64,000 nucleotides of DNA from DAHUZJ01 sp050743865 (GTDB taxonomy: Bacteria; Actinomycetota; Acidimicrobiia; Acidimicrobiales; RAAP-2), in the NCBI GenBank assembly GCA_050743865.1, contig JBOGGE010000002.1, positions 1 to 64,000 on the forward strand, in the 5' to 3' direction. The notes beneath the pieces were generated by a model. That model was given only the letters and a program-made list of their open reading frames with translations, did not search any database and was not told the origin of the DNA. The translations under genes and the position numbers were made by a program. Of this stretch, positions 15,609 through 22,604 are shown piece after piece. Position 1 is the stretch's first letter. Every line of letters begins with the position of its first letter.

Positions 15609-16753
15609 CGGCTGCTGCGCCGTCCGTTGCCGGGATCCTCCTGACCGGTGGTGCCAGCACCCGGATGGGTGCCGACAAGGCAACCCTGCCGGTGGACGGG
15701 ATCCCCATGGCCATCCGGCTGGGAACGATCCTTTCCTCGGCGCTGGGTGGACCGGTCATAGAGATCGGTCCGGGCCGGTCGGGGTTGGCGGCCGTCGGCG
15801 ACGACACTCCGGGCGAGGGGCCTCTCCGGGCCCTGGCCACGGCGTCTCGGGTTCTGGGCAGCCGCGGCTGGAAGGGCCCGGCGATCGTGCTCGCCTGCGA
15901 TCTTCCCCGCTTCTCCGCCGCCGCCCTCGACCTGCTCGCCCGTTGGCCGGGCGACGGCGCCGTGGTCCCCGAGGTCGGTGGTCGTCGCCAGCCCCTGTGC
16001 GCCCGGTGGGCGGCGGCCGATCTCGCCGCGGCCGCCGTGCTCGCCGGAGGGGGTCAGCGTTCACTGCGAGGCCTGCCCGGGGCCGGCGTCTGCACCGTGC
16101 TCGACGAGGAGGCCTGGGGACCCCACGTTCCGGCCTCGGTGTTCGCCGACGTCGACTCCCCCGCCGACCTGGCGATGCTGACCACCTCGGCCGGGACCAT
16201 GGCCGCCGGTGGCATACGGCCCGTCCCGCCGGCCGGCGACACCTGGGTGGCGCTCAGCGACGAGCCCTTGCCCGTCGCCGAGATCGGCCGGTGGGCCAAA
16301 GAACGATGGACCGGCGCCGTGGTCACGTTCTGCGGCTGCGTCCGCGACCACAGCCTCGGCCGGGTCGGGGTGGAGACGCTCGAGTACGAGGCCTACGAGG
16401 GACCGGCACTCCTGCGCATGCAGGAGGTGGCGGCGGCGGCCCGGCGGCGCTGGCCGGACGTCGGGCGTATCGCCATCCTCCACCGGACCGGCCGCCTCGA
16501 GGTCTCCGAGGACGCGGTGGCGGTGGCCGTCGCCGCCCCCCACCGGGCCGAGGCGTTCGAGGCCGCCCGCTACTGCATCGACACCGTGAAGGTGGCGGTC
16601 CCCCTGTGGAAGCGTGAACGCTGGACCGGCGATCCCGGCCCCACCGACCCCACCGACCCCTCCGGCCCCACCGACCCCTCCGGCACCCCCGGCACCCCCG
16701 GGGGCGAGGACTGGGGAACGTTCGCCCACGATCTGGAGACCGTCGACCCGTGA
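15605..16753 (+). CDS. MobA-MoaE fusion protein
   Basis: A 382-aa two-domain protein. Residues 1-205 are a MobA-like nucleotidyltransferase (LLTGGASTRMGADKATLPVDG, then LACDLPRFS), which attaches GMP or CMP to molybdopterin. Residues about 212-345 are MoaE, the large subunit of molybdopterin synthase, with VVTFCGCVRDHSLG, LEYEAYEGPALLRM, IAILHRTGRLEV and the catalytic lysine region DTVKVAVPLWKRE. A Pro-Thr-Gly repeat tail from an imperfect tandem repeat follows (about 16638-16700). It is joined to moaC and moaA by 4-base overlaps. Fusing the second step to the last step of the pathway is unusual and may channel the cofactor. Confidence 0.9.
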   Translation: MTAAAPSVAGILLTGGASTRMGADKATLPVDGIPMAIRLGTILSSALGGPVIEIGPGRSGLAAVGDDTPGEGPLRALATASRVLGSRGWKGPAIVLACDLPRFSAAALDLLARWPGDGAVVPEVGGRRQPLCARWAAADLAAAAVLAGGGQRSLRGLPGAGVCTVLDEEAWGPHVPASVFADVDSPADLAMLTTSAGTMAAGGIRPVPPAGDTWVALSDEPLPVAEIGRWAKERWTGAVVTFCGCVRDHSLGRVGVETLEYEAYEGPALLRMQEVAAAARRRWPDVGRIAILHRTGRLEVSEDAVAVAVAAPHRAEAFEAARYCIDTVKVAVPLWKRERWTGDPGPTDPTDPSGPTDPSGTPGTPGGEDWGTFAHDLETVDP

Positions 16754-17892
16754 GCCCGCCGACGCCCGCCGCCGTCACCCTGCCCGTCCCCCGACGGCGC
16801 GCCCCGGCTCCAGCCATGCCGGAGGCCGGGCCGCTGATCGACCGCTTCGGGCGGATCCACGACGACCTCCGACTCTCGGTCACCGACCGCTGCAACTTGC
16901 GATGCACCTACTGCATGCCCGAGACCGGGATGAGCTTCCTGCCGCGGGCCGAGGTCCTCTCGGTCGACGAACTGGCCAGGATCGCCACCGTGGCCAAGAA
17001 GCTGGGGGTGGAGACGGTCCGGCTCACCGGGGGCGAGCCGCTGCTCCGGCGTGAGCTCCCCGAACTGGTCGGCGCCCTCCGCCAGATCGGCTACCGGGAC
17101 GTGGCGCTCACCACCAACGGCATGCTGCTGGCACGGGCCGCCCGGCGGCTGGCCGCCGCCGGTCTCACCAGGGTCAACGTGAGCTGCGACTCGCTACGCC
17201 CGGAACGGTTCGCCGCCATCCGCCGCCGCGGGTCGCTGGCCACGGTGCTGGCAGCGATGGACGCGGCGGAGGAAGCCGGTCTCCCCCCGGTGAAGGTCAA
17301 CGTGGTGCTGGTGGCCGGCAAGAACGACGACGAGGTGCTCGACTTCGCCGCATTCGCCCGCCGCACCGGCCGGCCGGTCCGCTTCATCGAGTTCATGCCG
17401 CTCGACGCCGACCACTCGTGGCGGCCGGACCGGGTCGTCGACGGTGGCACCGTCCTCGAGACCATCGACCGGGTGCACCCCCTCGTCCCCGTTCCCACCC
17501 ACGGCGGCACCCCCGGCGACAGCACCCCCGGCGATAGCGCCAGCGGCAGCGGCGCCCCCGGCAGCGGCGCCTCCGGCGACAGCGACGAGCACGCCCCGGC
17601 CGAGCGGTTCCGTTTCGCCGACGGGCAGGGTGAGATCGGGATCATCCGGAGCGTGACCCGGCCGTTCTGCGGCGACTGCAACCGGCTCCGGATCACCGCC
17701 GACGGCAACGTTCGCAACTGCCTCTTCTCGGACGACGAGCTGTCCCTCCGGTCGGTGCTGCGGGGCGGGGGGGGCGACGCCGAGATCGAGCAGCTGCTCC
17801 GGCGTTCGGTGTGGGCAAAGCGGGCGGGCCACGGCATGGACGACCCCGGCTTCGCGCCCACCCGGCGGTCGATGTCGATGATCGGCGGCTGA
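16750..17892 (+). CDS. moaA: GTP 3',8-cyclase MoaA
   Basis: Radical SAM enzyme starting molybdenum cofactor synthesis. The N-terminal cluster is CNLRCTYC (Cys 48, 52, 55), followed by TGGEPLLRREL, LTTNGMLL and NVSCDSLRPERF. The C-terminal second cluster lies in FCGDCNRLRIT plus NCLF, and the protein ends in Gly-Gly as MoaA requires. About 30 residues of Gly/Asp/Ser-rich repeat (near 17505-17595) are inserted before the second cluster domain. GTG 16750 overlaps the previous stop. Length is 380 aa. Confidence 0.95.
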   Translation: MSPPTPAAVTLPVPRRRAPAPAMPEAGPLIDRFGRIHDDLRLSVTDRCNLRCTYCMPETGMSFLPRAEVLSVDELARIATVAKKLGVETVRLTGGEPLLRRELPELVGALRQIGYRDVALTTNGMLLARAARRLAAAGLTRVNVSCDSLRPERFAAIRRRGSLATVLAAMDAAEEAGLPPVKVNVVLVAGKNDDEVLDFAAFARRTGRPVRFIEFMPLDADHSWRPDRVVDGGTVLETIDRVHPLVPVPTHGGTPGDSTPGDSASGSGAPGSGASGDSDEHAPAERFRFADGQGEIGIIRSVTRPFCGDCNRLRITADGNVRNCLFSDDELSLRSVLRGGGGDAEIEQLLRRSVWAKRAGHGMDDPGFAPTRRSMSMIGG

Positions 17893-17941
17893 GGTGGCAC
17901 TGCCAACGTCGCCCGGGCCGGCGAGCGGCGGCTGAGGTGGC
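17884..17941 (+). repeat. Duplicated moaA-stop/GTG junction with 13-codon mini-ORF
   Basis: The 15-base sequence ggcggctgaggtggc occurs at 17884-17898 (moaA stop) and again at 17927-17941 (moaD start). Between them, GTG 17894 opens a 13-codon frame (VALPTSPGPASGG) that stops at 17935, one base before the moaD GTG at 17937. Confidence 0.7.
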
Positions 17942-18173
17942 CAGGGTGCTCCTGTTCGGGCCGGCCCGGGATCTGGCCGGCGCCGCCCACGCCGAGCTGG
18001 CCGGCGGCACGGTCCAAGAGGTGGTGGCCAGTGGCGGCGAGCGCTTCGGGCCCGCCTTCGCCGAGCTGTGCCGCCGGGCCCAGGTATGGGTGAACGGCGA
18101 GCCGGCGGCGCCGGGCACGCCGATCGGGCCGGCCGACGAGGTGGCCGTGCTCCCTCCGGTCTCCGGCGGCTGA
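17937..18173 (+). CDS. moaD: Molybdopterin synthase sulfur carrier subunit MoaD
   Basis: A 78-aa beta-grasp protein, the thiocarboxylated sulfur carrier that works with MoaE. It begins VARVLLFGPARDLAG and ends in WVNGEPAAP...DEVAVLPPVSGG with the required C-terminal Gly-Gly. GTG 17937 follows one base after the stop of a 13-codon mini-ORF that duplicates the moaA stop context. No MoeB gene is seen nearby. Confidence 0.85.
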   Translation: MARVLLFGPARDLAGAAHAELAGGTVQEVVASGGERFGPAFAELCRRAQVWVNGEPAAPGTPIGPADEVAVLPPVSGG

Positions 18174-18202
18174 GCCGCCGGGCGGACGGCTCGGCGCGCC
18201 GG

Positions 18203-20002
18203 GTGGCGCCACGGGGCTGGCGCCCGTACGTGGTGGCGTTCGTCCTCTACCAGGCGCTGTCGCTGGCCGCATGGTGGCACCTGGTGGCCGGCGGGCTCTC
18301 CCGGACCCTCCCGCCCGGGTCGGGGGACCCGGGCCAGGAGGTGTGGTTCCTCGCCTGGCTCCCCCACGCCCTCACGGCGGGCACCAACCCGTTCTTCAGC
18401 CACGCCATCTTCGCTCCGGCCGGCGTCAACCTCCTGGCCAACACCTCGGTCGACCTGCTCGGCCTGGTGCTGTGGCCGGTGACGGCGGCAGCGGGGCCGG
18501 TGGCGGCGTTCGGCCTGGCGTGCCTGCTGGCCCCAGCGGTGAGCGCCGTCGCCGCCTACGCCTTCTGCGCCCGCTACGTCGCCTGGCGGCCGGCGGCGTT
18601 CGTCGGGGGCCTGTGCTACGGCTTCGGGCCGTTCGTGGGGACCGACCTGCGCTTCGGCCATCTCGATCTGACCTGGCTGCCCATCCCGCCGCTGATCTTC
18701 CTGGCCCTCGACGAGCTCCTCGTGCGCCGGCGGCGCCGGCCGGTGACCGTCGGGGTGGCGCTGGGCCTGGCCGTGTGCGCCCAGTTCTTCCTCTCGACCG
18801 AGATGCTGGCCGTCACTGCCGTCATGGTGGCGGCAGGCCTGGTGCTGGCGGCGGCGGCGCACCCGCGCCTGGTGCTCCCCCGCCTGTCGTGGGCGTGGCC
18901 GGGCCTGGCCACGGCGGGCGGGCTGGCCGTGGCGCTGCTCGGCTACCCGGCGTGGATGGCCGTGGCCGGCCCCCGCCACATCTCGGGGCCGGTGTGGCCG
19001 TACATCGACCGGCTGTCGGCGACCGTCGGCGCCTCGGTGCTGCCCCACGGCGAGCTCGGCGGCGTCGCCTTCATCTCCGGCGGCAACGGCAGCTACCTGG
19101 GGGTGGCCCTGCTCCTCGTCCTGGGCGGCGGCGGGCTCGCCTACCGGCGGTCCGGGCCGCTGCGTTTCGCCCTGGCCATGGTGGTCGTCGCCTACGTCGC
19201 CTCCCTCGGCTACCGGCTCCACCTCGGTTCGGGGACCACGCCCCTCCCCCTGCCCGCCGCCGTGCTCAGCCACCTTCCTGTGCTCGACTCCGTCGTCCCC
19301 GAGCGCTTCGCCGCCCTGGTGGACCTCTTCGCCGGGCTCGCCCTGGCCCTCGTCGTCGACCATGTCCGGCGGGGGGCACCCGCTGCCATCGGTGGCCGGG
19401 GCCAGGGAGGTCGGGCCCGCCTCGCCATTGCCTCGTGCCTCGCCGTCGCCGCCCTGGCCACGATGGCCCTGGTGCCGCCGTGGCCCTACCCGGTGCGCCA
19501 CCTGGCCGGGCGGCCCGCCTTCCGCTCCCCGCTGCTCTCGGCCCCGGGGGCGCCGGCGTCCGAGCCCGGGAGGGCGCGCCGGGCGGCGCCGACGGCCACC
19601 GCCGGCCGGAACGTGGTGGCGGTGTACCCGTTCGCCCCCGGCGCCGTCTCGGACCAGATGGTGTGGCAGGCGCGGGCAGGCTTCCCCTTCGACCTGGCCG
19701 ACGGGTACGCGTTGGTCCCGGGGCACCACGGCGCCATCCAGTCGCCCCCGCCGGACGCCCTCTGGCTCCTCCTCGCCGCCGCCACAATCGGCACCCTGGC
19801 CCTCCCGGTGCCGCCGCCCAAGCGCCGGGCCGTGCGGGCCGCCCTCGGCGCCGACGGCATCGCCACGGTGGTGGTGCTCGGCAGGCGCCACGGGTCGGCG
19901 GACGTCCTGCGGGCGCTGACCGAGGTGCTCGGACCGCCCACGGCCGGCGTCGGCAGCGCCGTCGTGTGGGACATCGGCGACCGTCGACGGCCAGGCTCGT
20001 GA
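18203..20002 (+). CDS. Polytopic GT-C-like membrane protein
   Basis: About 599 aa with a dozen or so hydrophobic segments. The first outer loop carries SGDPGQEVWFLAWLPHALTAGTNPFFSH followed by AGVNLLANTS, a motif common in uncharacterised actinobacterial membrane glycosyltransferase-like proteins. The C-terminal part is extracytoplasmic and includes VVAVYPFAPGAVSDQMVWQARAG. Function is unknown; transfer of a sugar from a polyprenyl phosphate donor is a guess from fold. The open frame continues back into moaD; GTG 18203 is the first good start before the hydrophobic core, with no clear ribosome binding site. It may be the last gene of the cofactor operon by position only. Confidence 0.6.
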   Translation: MAPRGWRPYVVAFVLYQALSLAAWWHLVAGGLSRTLPPGSGDPGQEVWFLAWLPHALTAGTNPFFSHAIFAPAGVNLLANTSVDLLGLVLWPVTAAAGPVAAFGLACLLAPAVSAVAAYAFCARYVAWRPAAFVGGLCYGFGPFVGTDLRFGHLDLTWLPIPPLIFLALDELLVRRRRRPVTVGVALGLAVCAQFFLSTEMLAVTAVMVAAGLVLAAAAHPRLVLPRLSWAWPGLATAGGLAVALLGYPAWMAVAGPRHISGPVWPYIDRLSATVGASVLPHGELGGVAFISGGNGSYLGVALLLVLGGGGLAYRRSGPLRFALAMVVVAYVASLGYRLHLGSGTTPLPLPAAVLSHLPVLDSVVPERFAALVDLFAGLALALVVDHVRRGAPAAIGGRGQGGRARLAIASCLAVAALATMALVPPWPYPVRHLAGRPAFRSPLLSAPGAPASEPGRARRAAPTATAGRNVVAVYPFAPGAVSDQMVWQARAGFPFDLADGYALVPGHHGAIQSPPPDALWLLLAAATIGTLALPVPPPKRRAVRAALGADGIATVVVLGRRHGSADVLRALTEVLGPPTAGVGSAVVWDIGDRRRPGS

Positions 20003-20127
20003 CCGGGGCACCGGGTCGGTGCGCGCCCCCTCGGCGCGGCGATTCCTGCGTCCGGTGGTGCACTGCCACCGGCCGGGCCAGGCCGTCGAGCTGACGGAAC
20101 GGGCTCGATCCTCGTCGGCCGCTCCAC

Positions 20128-20133
20128 TACCAT
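20128..20133 (+). promoter_or_regulatory. -10 box (TACCAT) of PAS gene
   Basis: TACCAT about 45 bases upstream of ATG 20179, leaving a leader of roughly 39 bases that includes the GGTGGAG ribosome binding site. Confidence 0.4.
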
Positions 20134-20178
20134 CCACCGTCGAGCCGTCAGCAGAGCTATGACGGGTGGAGATCGCGT

Positions 20179-20964
20179 ATGGGCACAGCCGACAGGGCAC
20201 AGCGGTTGGCGACGACAGGCGACATCACGGCGAATGCCCTTTTCAGAGCGGTGGCCGAGACCTCCGACGACGCTGTCTTCGTCTGCGACGCAGTCGGCTC
20301 GATCACCACGTGGTGCAAGGCGGCCGAGCGGTTGTTCGGCTGTGCCGCCAGCGTCGCCCTCGGCGAGCCCCTCGACCACCTCTTCGCCGAGCACCTGCGC
20401 AAGGAGGTGCGGGCCGTTCTCGCGATGGCAATCGCCGGTGATCAGATCAAGCGCTTCGAGAGCGAGGTTCTCCTGCCCGACGGGATGCCGATGCCGGTCT
20501 CTCTCTCCCTGGGTCCGGTGGTCGACGACTCGCGGGGACATGTCGCGTCGGTCGTGATCGTCCGCGACGTCACCGAGCAGCAGCTGGCCCAAGCGAGCCT
20601 GGCGGAGGTGGAGGCTCGGCTGGAGCAGGGCGAAGCGCTGGCCCACGTCGGAAGCTGGCTATGGGATCTCAGGACGGGCACCGTGCAGTGGAGCGCCGAA
20701 CTTTACCGGATGCACGGGGTCGACCCCCGTGGTTTCGACGGAACCCTGGAATCCCACCTGCAGCTCATCCATTCGGAAGACCGCGAACGCGTCCGGGCGG
20801 CGATGAGCGCCTCGGTCTCATCGGGGGATCCCTTCGAGGCAGAGTACCGGGTGATCCGCCCCGACCACCAGGTCCAGGTCGTTCGCCTACAAGCCGAGCC
20901 CACCATCGGATCGGCAGGCACGCCGGTCGGATTGCGCGGGATCGGTCAGGCGGTGGAGGGTTGA
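20179..20964 (+). CDS. Double PAS-domain protein without output domain
   Basis: A 261-aa cytoplasmic sensor-like protein. PAS 1 (about residues 20-135) contains LFRAVAETSDDAVFVCDAVGSITTWCKAAERLFG and ends in the PAC-like VVIVRDVTEQQ. PAS 2 (about 150-258) contains WLWDLRTGTVQWSAELYRMHGVDP and HSEDRERV. No histidine kinase, GGDEF, HTH or phosphatase domain follows before the stop, so it would act by protein interaction or is a truncated sensor. ATG 20179 is supported by GGTGGAG 8 bases upstream. Confidence 0.75.
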   Translation: MGTADRAQRLATTGDITANALFRAVAETSDDAVFVCDAVGSITTWCKAAERLFGCAASVALGEPLDHLFAEHLRKEVRAVLAMAIAGDQIKRFESEVLLPDGMPMPVSLSLGPVVDDSRGHVASVVIVRDVTEQQLAQASLAEVEARLEQGEALAHVGSWLWDLRTGTVQWSAELYRMHGVDPRGFDGTLESHLQLIHSEDRERVRAAMSASVSSGDPFEAEYRVIRPDHQVQVVRLQAEPTIGSAGTPVGLRGIGQAVEG

Positions 20965-21074
20965 GGCGGTCCGGAGGGGGACGGACGGGGGGTGTGACCG
21001 GCGAGGACGGGAGGCGGGAGCCAGACGTGACGGTCCGAACGGACGGGAGCGGGACCGGCCCGGGCGGCCCGACC
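20965..21074. other. Convergent intergenic region
   Basis: 110 bases between the ends of the PAS gene and the small membrane protein gene. It is G-rich with short GTCCG/CGGAC inverted pieces and no clear terminator. Confidence 0.3.
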
Positions 21075-21335
21075 TCACGGTCGGTCGTGGCCAAGCAGGC
21101 TCGTGACCCGGGCCACGAGATCCCCGCCGGCGTCCGACGGCCTGTCCTCGCCGTCGACGACAGCCGCCCACGCCCGCAGGGTGCTTCCTGCTTGCGCACG
21201 GGCGGACGAGATCACGTCTGCGAGCTCATCGGTGTCGTACAGGGCCTTCAACGAGCGACGGAGCCGTTCGAGGTCCTTTCCGCCAGATTTGGCCCCGATC
21301 ACGTACCCGATCACCAATGCCAGAGTGATGCTCAC
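21075..21335 (-). CDS. Small glycine-rich membrane protein (IGYVxG family, copy 1)
   Basis: An 86-aa protein with an N-terminal hydrophobic segment VSITLALVIGYVIGAKSGGKDLERLRRSL, then an amphipathic C-terminal half. It resembles the 77-aa protein encoded inside the hydrogenase operon (IGYVFGTQAG, then DLRRAWG). GTG 21335 lies in a GTGA overlap with the stop of the PadR-YceI gene, so the two are co-translated. I know no named family; the glycine pattern suggests a membrane anchor or helix-packing role. The association with hydrogenase genes on both sides is the main clue to function. Confidence 0.7.
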   Translation of the reverse strand: MSITLALVIGYVIGAKSGGKDLERLRRSLKALYDTDELADVISSARAQAGSTLRAWAAVVDGEDRPSDAGGDLVARVTSLLGHDRP

Positions 21336-22384
21336 CCGGGTACCTCCAATTCGGCCTCGGCTTGGAGCCGCACTCGTACGTCGGGATAGATGCGGAACAT
21401 GAGCACGGTCGGCGAAGTCACGGCAAAGTCGCGGACATCGAAGACCTGCTCGCCGGTGATGACGAGGTGGGAGTCGGACACGGCCTTCACGCGCACCGTC
21501 CCGGTGACCGGCCTGGTGACGCCATGGAAGGTGAGCTCCCCCACGAGCCGGTAGCGGGCCCCCGGCCCGCTCACCGTGCACTCCTGCAGATCGACCGCGG
21601 CCGTCGGATAGCGGCGGGCGTCGATCCTGCGTAGGAGCTCGGCGTCGTACAACGCCCGGCCAGAGCTGAGACGGGACACGTCGATCTCGAGGCGCGCCGA
21701 CGGGGCGATGTCGGTACGCACCACCCCTGTCACGACCGCGGCGCGGATCGATCCTCCGATCCCGATGACGCCGAAGCTCAACGGTCCCACCGTCGACCGG
21801 ACCTCTACCAGCACTGCCGACCGATCGGGGACCAGGCGGAAGGAGCGCACCACCGCCGGCTCCGTGGCAACCCAGCCGGCGCAGGCGTCCGCTGCCGGCC
21901 CGTCCAAGAGCTCGTCCACCGAGACGAGCCGTCTCCGTCCGCCGCTGCTGGACGACACTGGCGAAGGGTACACGCCCAAGGTCAGGGCCCAGCCTCCTTC
22001 GACTTCGGCCAGCACCGAGTCGGTGGTAGCGATGGCCTGATAGCGGCGCAGGACCTGGCCGAGGTGGTCGTGCTCCTGCTTGATGACGCCCATCCACTGC
22101 CGAAGCGCCCGCCCTCCGGCATCGGTGAGCAGGTAGATCCGGCGGGCACGCCCTGCCATGGCGCTCGGCGGCGACACCTCGACGAGCCCGTCACCCTCCA
22201 GCTGCGCAAGAGCCCGGTACACAGCCGGCCGGTCGACATGGCCGAAGCCGAGCGCCTGGAGCTCCGGCACCAACCCGTACCCGTGGCCAGGCCGCTCGGA
22301 GAGCAAGAGCAATAGGGCCGGGAACATGAACCGACGGGGGGGTGCCAGCTCGAAACGCGACATCTTGTGCGCCGTTGTCGCCAT
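21332..22384 (-). CDS. PadR-YceI fusion regulator
   Basis: A 350-aa fusion. Residues about 18-115 are a PadR-type winged helix (FMFPALLLLLSERPGHGYGLVPEL, then DRPAVYRALAQLEGDGLVEV and RIYLLTDAGGRALRQW). Residues about 180-347 are a YceI-like domain, a lipocalin-like barrel that binds isoprenoids in characterised members (IDVSRLSSGRALYDAELLRRID, then GELTFHGVTRPVTG). There is no signal peptide, so this YceI is cytoplasmic. ATG 22384 has GGGAGG 5 bases upstream. It is divergent from the hydrogenase operon, whose own YceI protein is closely similar. The likely role is a one-component repressor or activator of that operon responding to an isoprenoid or quinone ligand (inference). Confidence 0.85.
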   Translation of the reverse strand: MATTAHKMSRFELAPPRRFMFPALLLLLSERPGHGYGLVPELQALGFGHVDRPAVYRALAQLEGDGLVEVSPPSAMAGRARRIYLLTDAGGRALRQWMGVIKQEHDHLGQVLRRYQAIATTDSVLAEVEGGWALTLGVYPSPVSSSSGGRRRLVSVDELLDGPAADACAGWVATEPAVVRSFRLVPDRSAVLVEVRSTVGPLSFGVIGIGGSIRAAVVTGVVRTDIAPSARLEIDVSRLSSGRALYDAELLRRIDARRYPTAAVDLQECTVSGPGARYRLVGELTFHGVTRPVTGTVRVKAVSDSHLVITGEQVFDVRDFAVTSPTVLMFRIYPDVRVRLQAEAELEVPG

Positions 22385-22604
22385 GGCACCCTCCCGGGCT
22401 GCTTGCGACCCCGTCCGGCCCCGCAGCCGATCGACCAACGCTACCCCTACCCCACTTCCCTGCCTCCCCATTCCAATTCACCCACTTCGTTGAGCCCGGA
22501 CCTCTTGACGGTGTGAAAGACACTCATTTACAAGGGCAGCCGCGGGGCGTAGGACGCAGGGAGCCGCACATTTCGGCGCGGCACGCGATCGGGAGGTGGT
22601 TGTC
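22385..22604. promoter_or_regulatory. Divergent control region, regulator vs hydrogenase operon
   Basis: 220 bases between the PadR-YceI and hhyS starts, with a less GC-rich core around 22470-22535. On the minus strand a TAGCGT near 22434-22439 could be the regulator -10 box. On the plus strand a sigma-70-like promoter overlaps a GTGT-N5-ACAC inverted repeat (22511-22523). Confidence 0.5.
22505..22533 (+). promoter_or_regulatory. Hydrogenase operon promoter with inverted repeat
   Basis: The -35 is TTGACG (22505-22510), then a 17-base spacer and a -10-like TTACAA (22528-22533). The spacer starts with GTGTGAAAGACAC, a 4-bp inverted repeat around GAAAG, resembling the short ATGT/ACAT dyads used by PadR proteins. 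The leader is about 70 bases before GTG 22605. Confidence 0.45.

Noticed and set aside
17693..20200. 835-aa minus-strand open frame
   Set aside because: Antisense shadow of moaA, moaD and the membrane protein gene; low-complexity composition, no domain.
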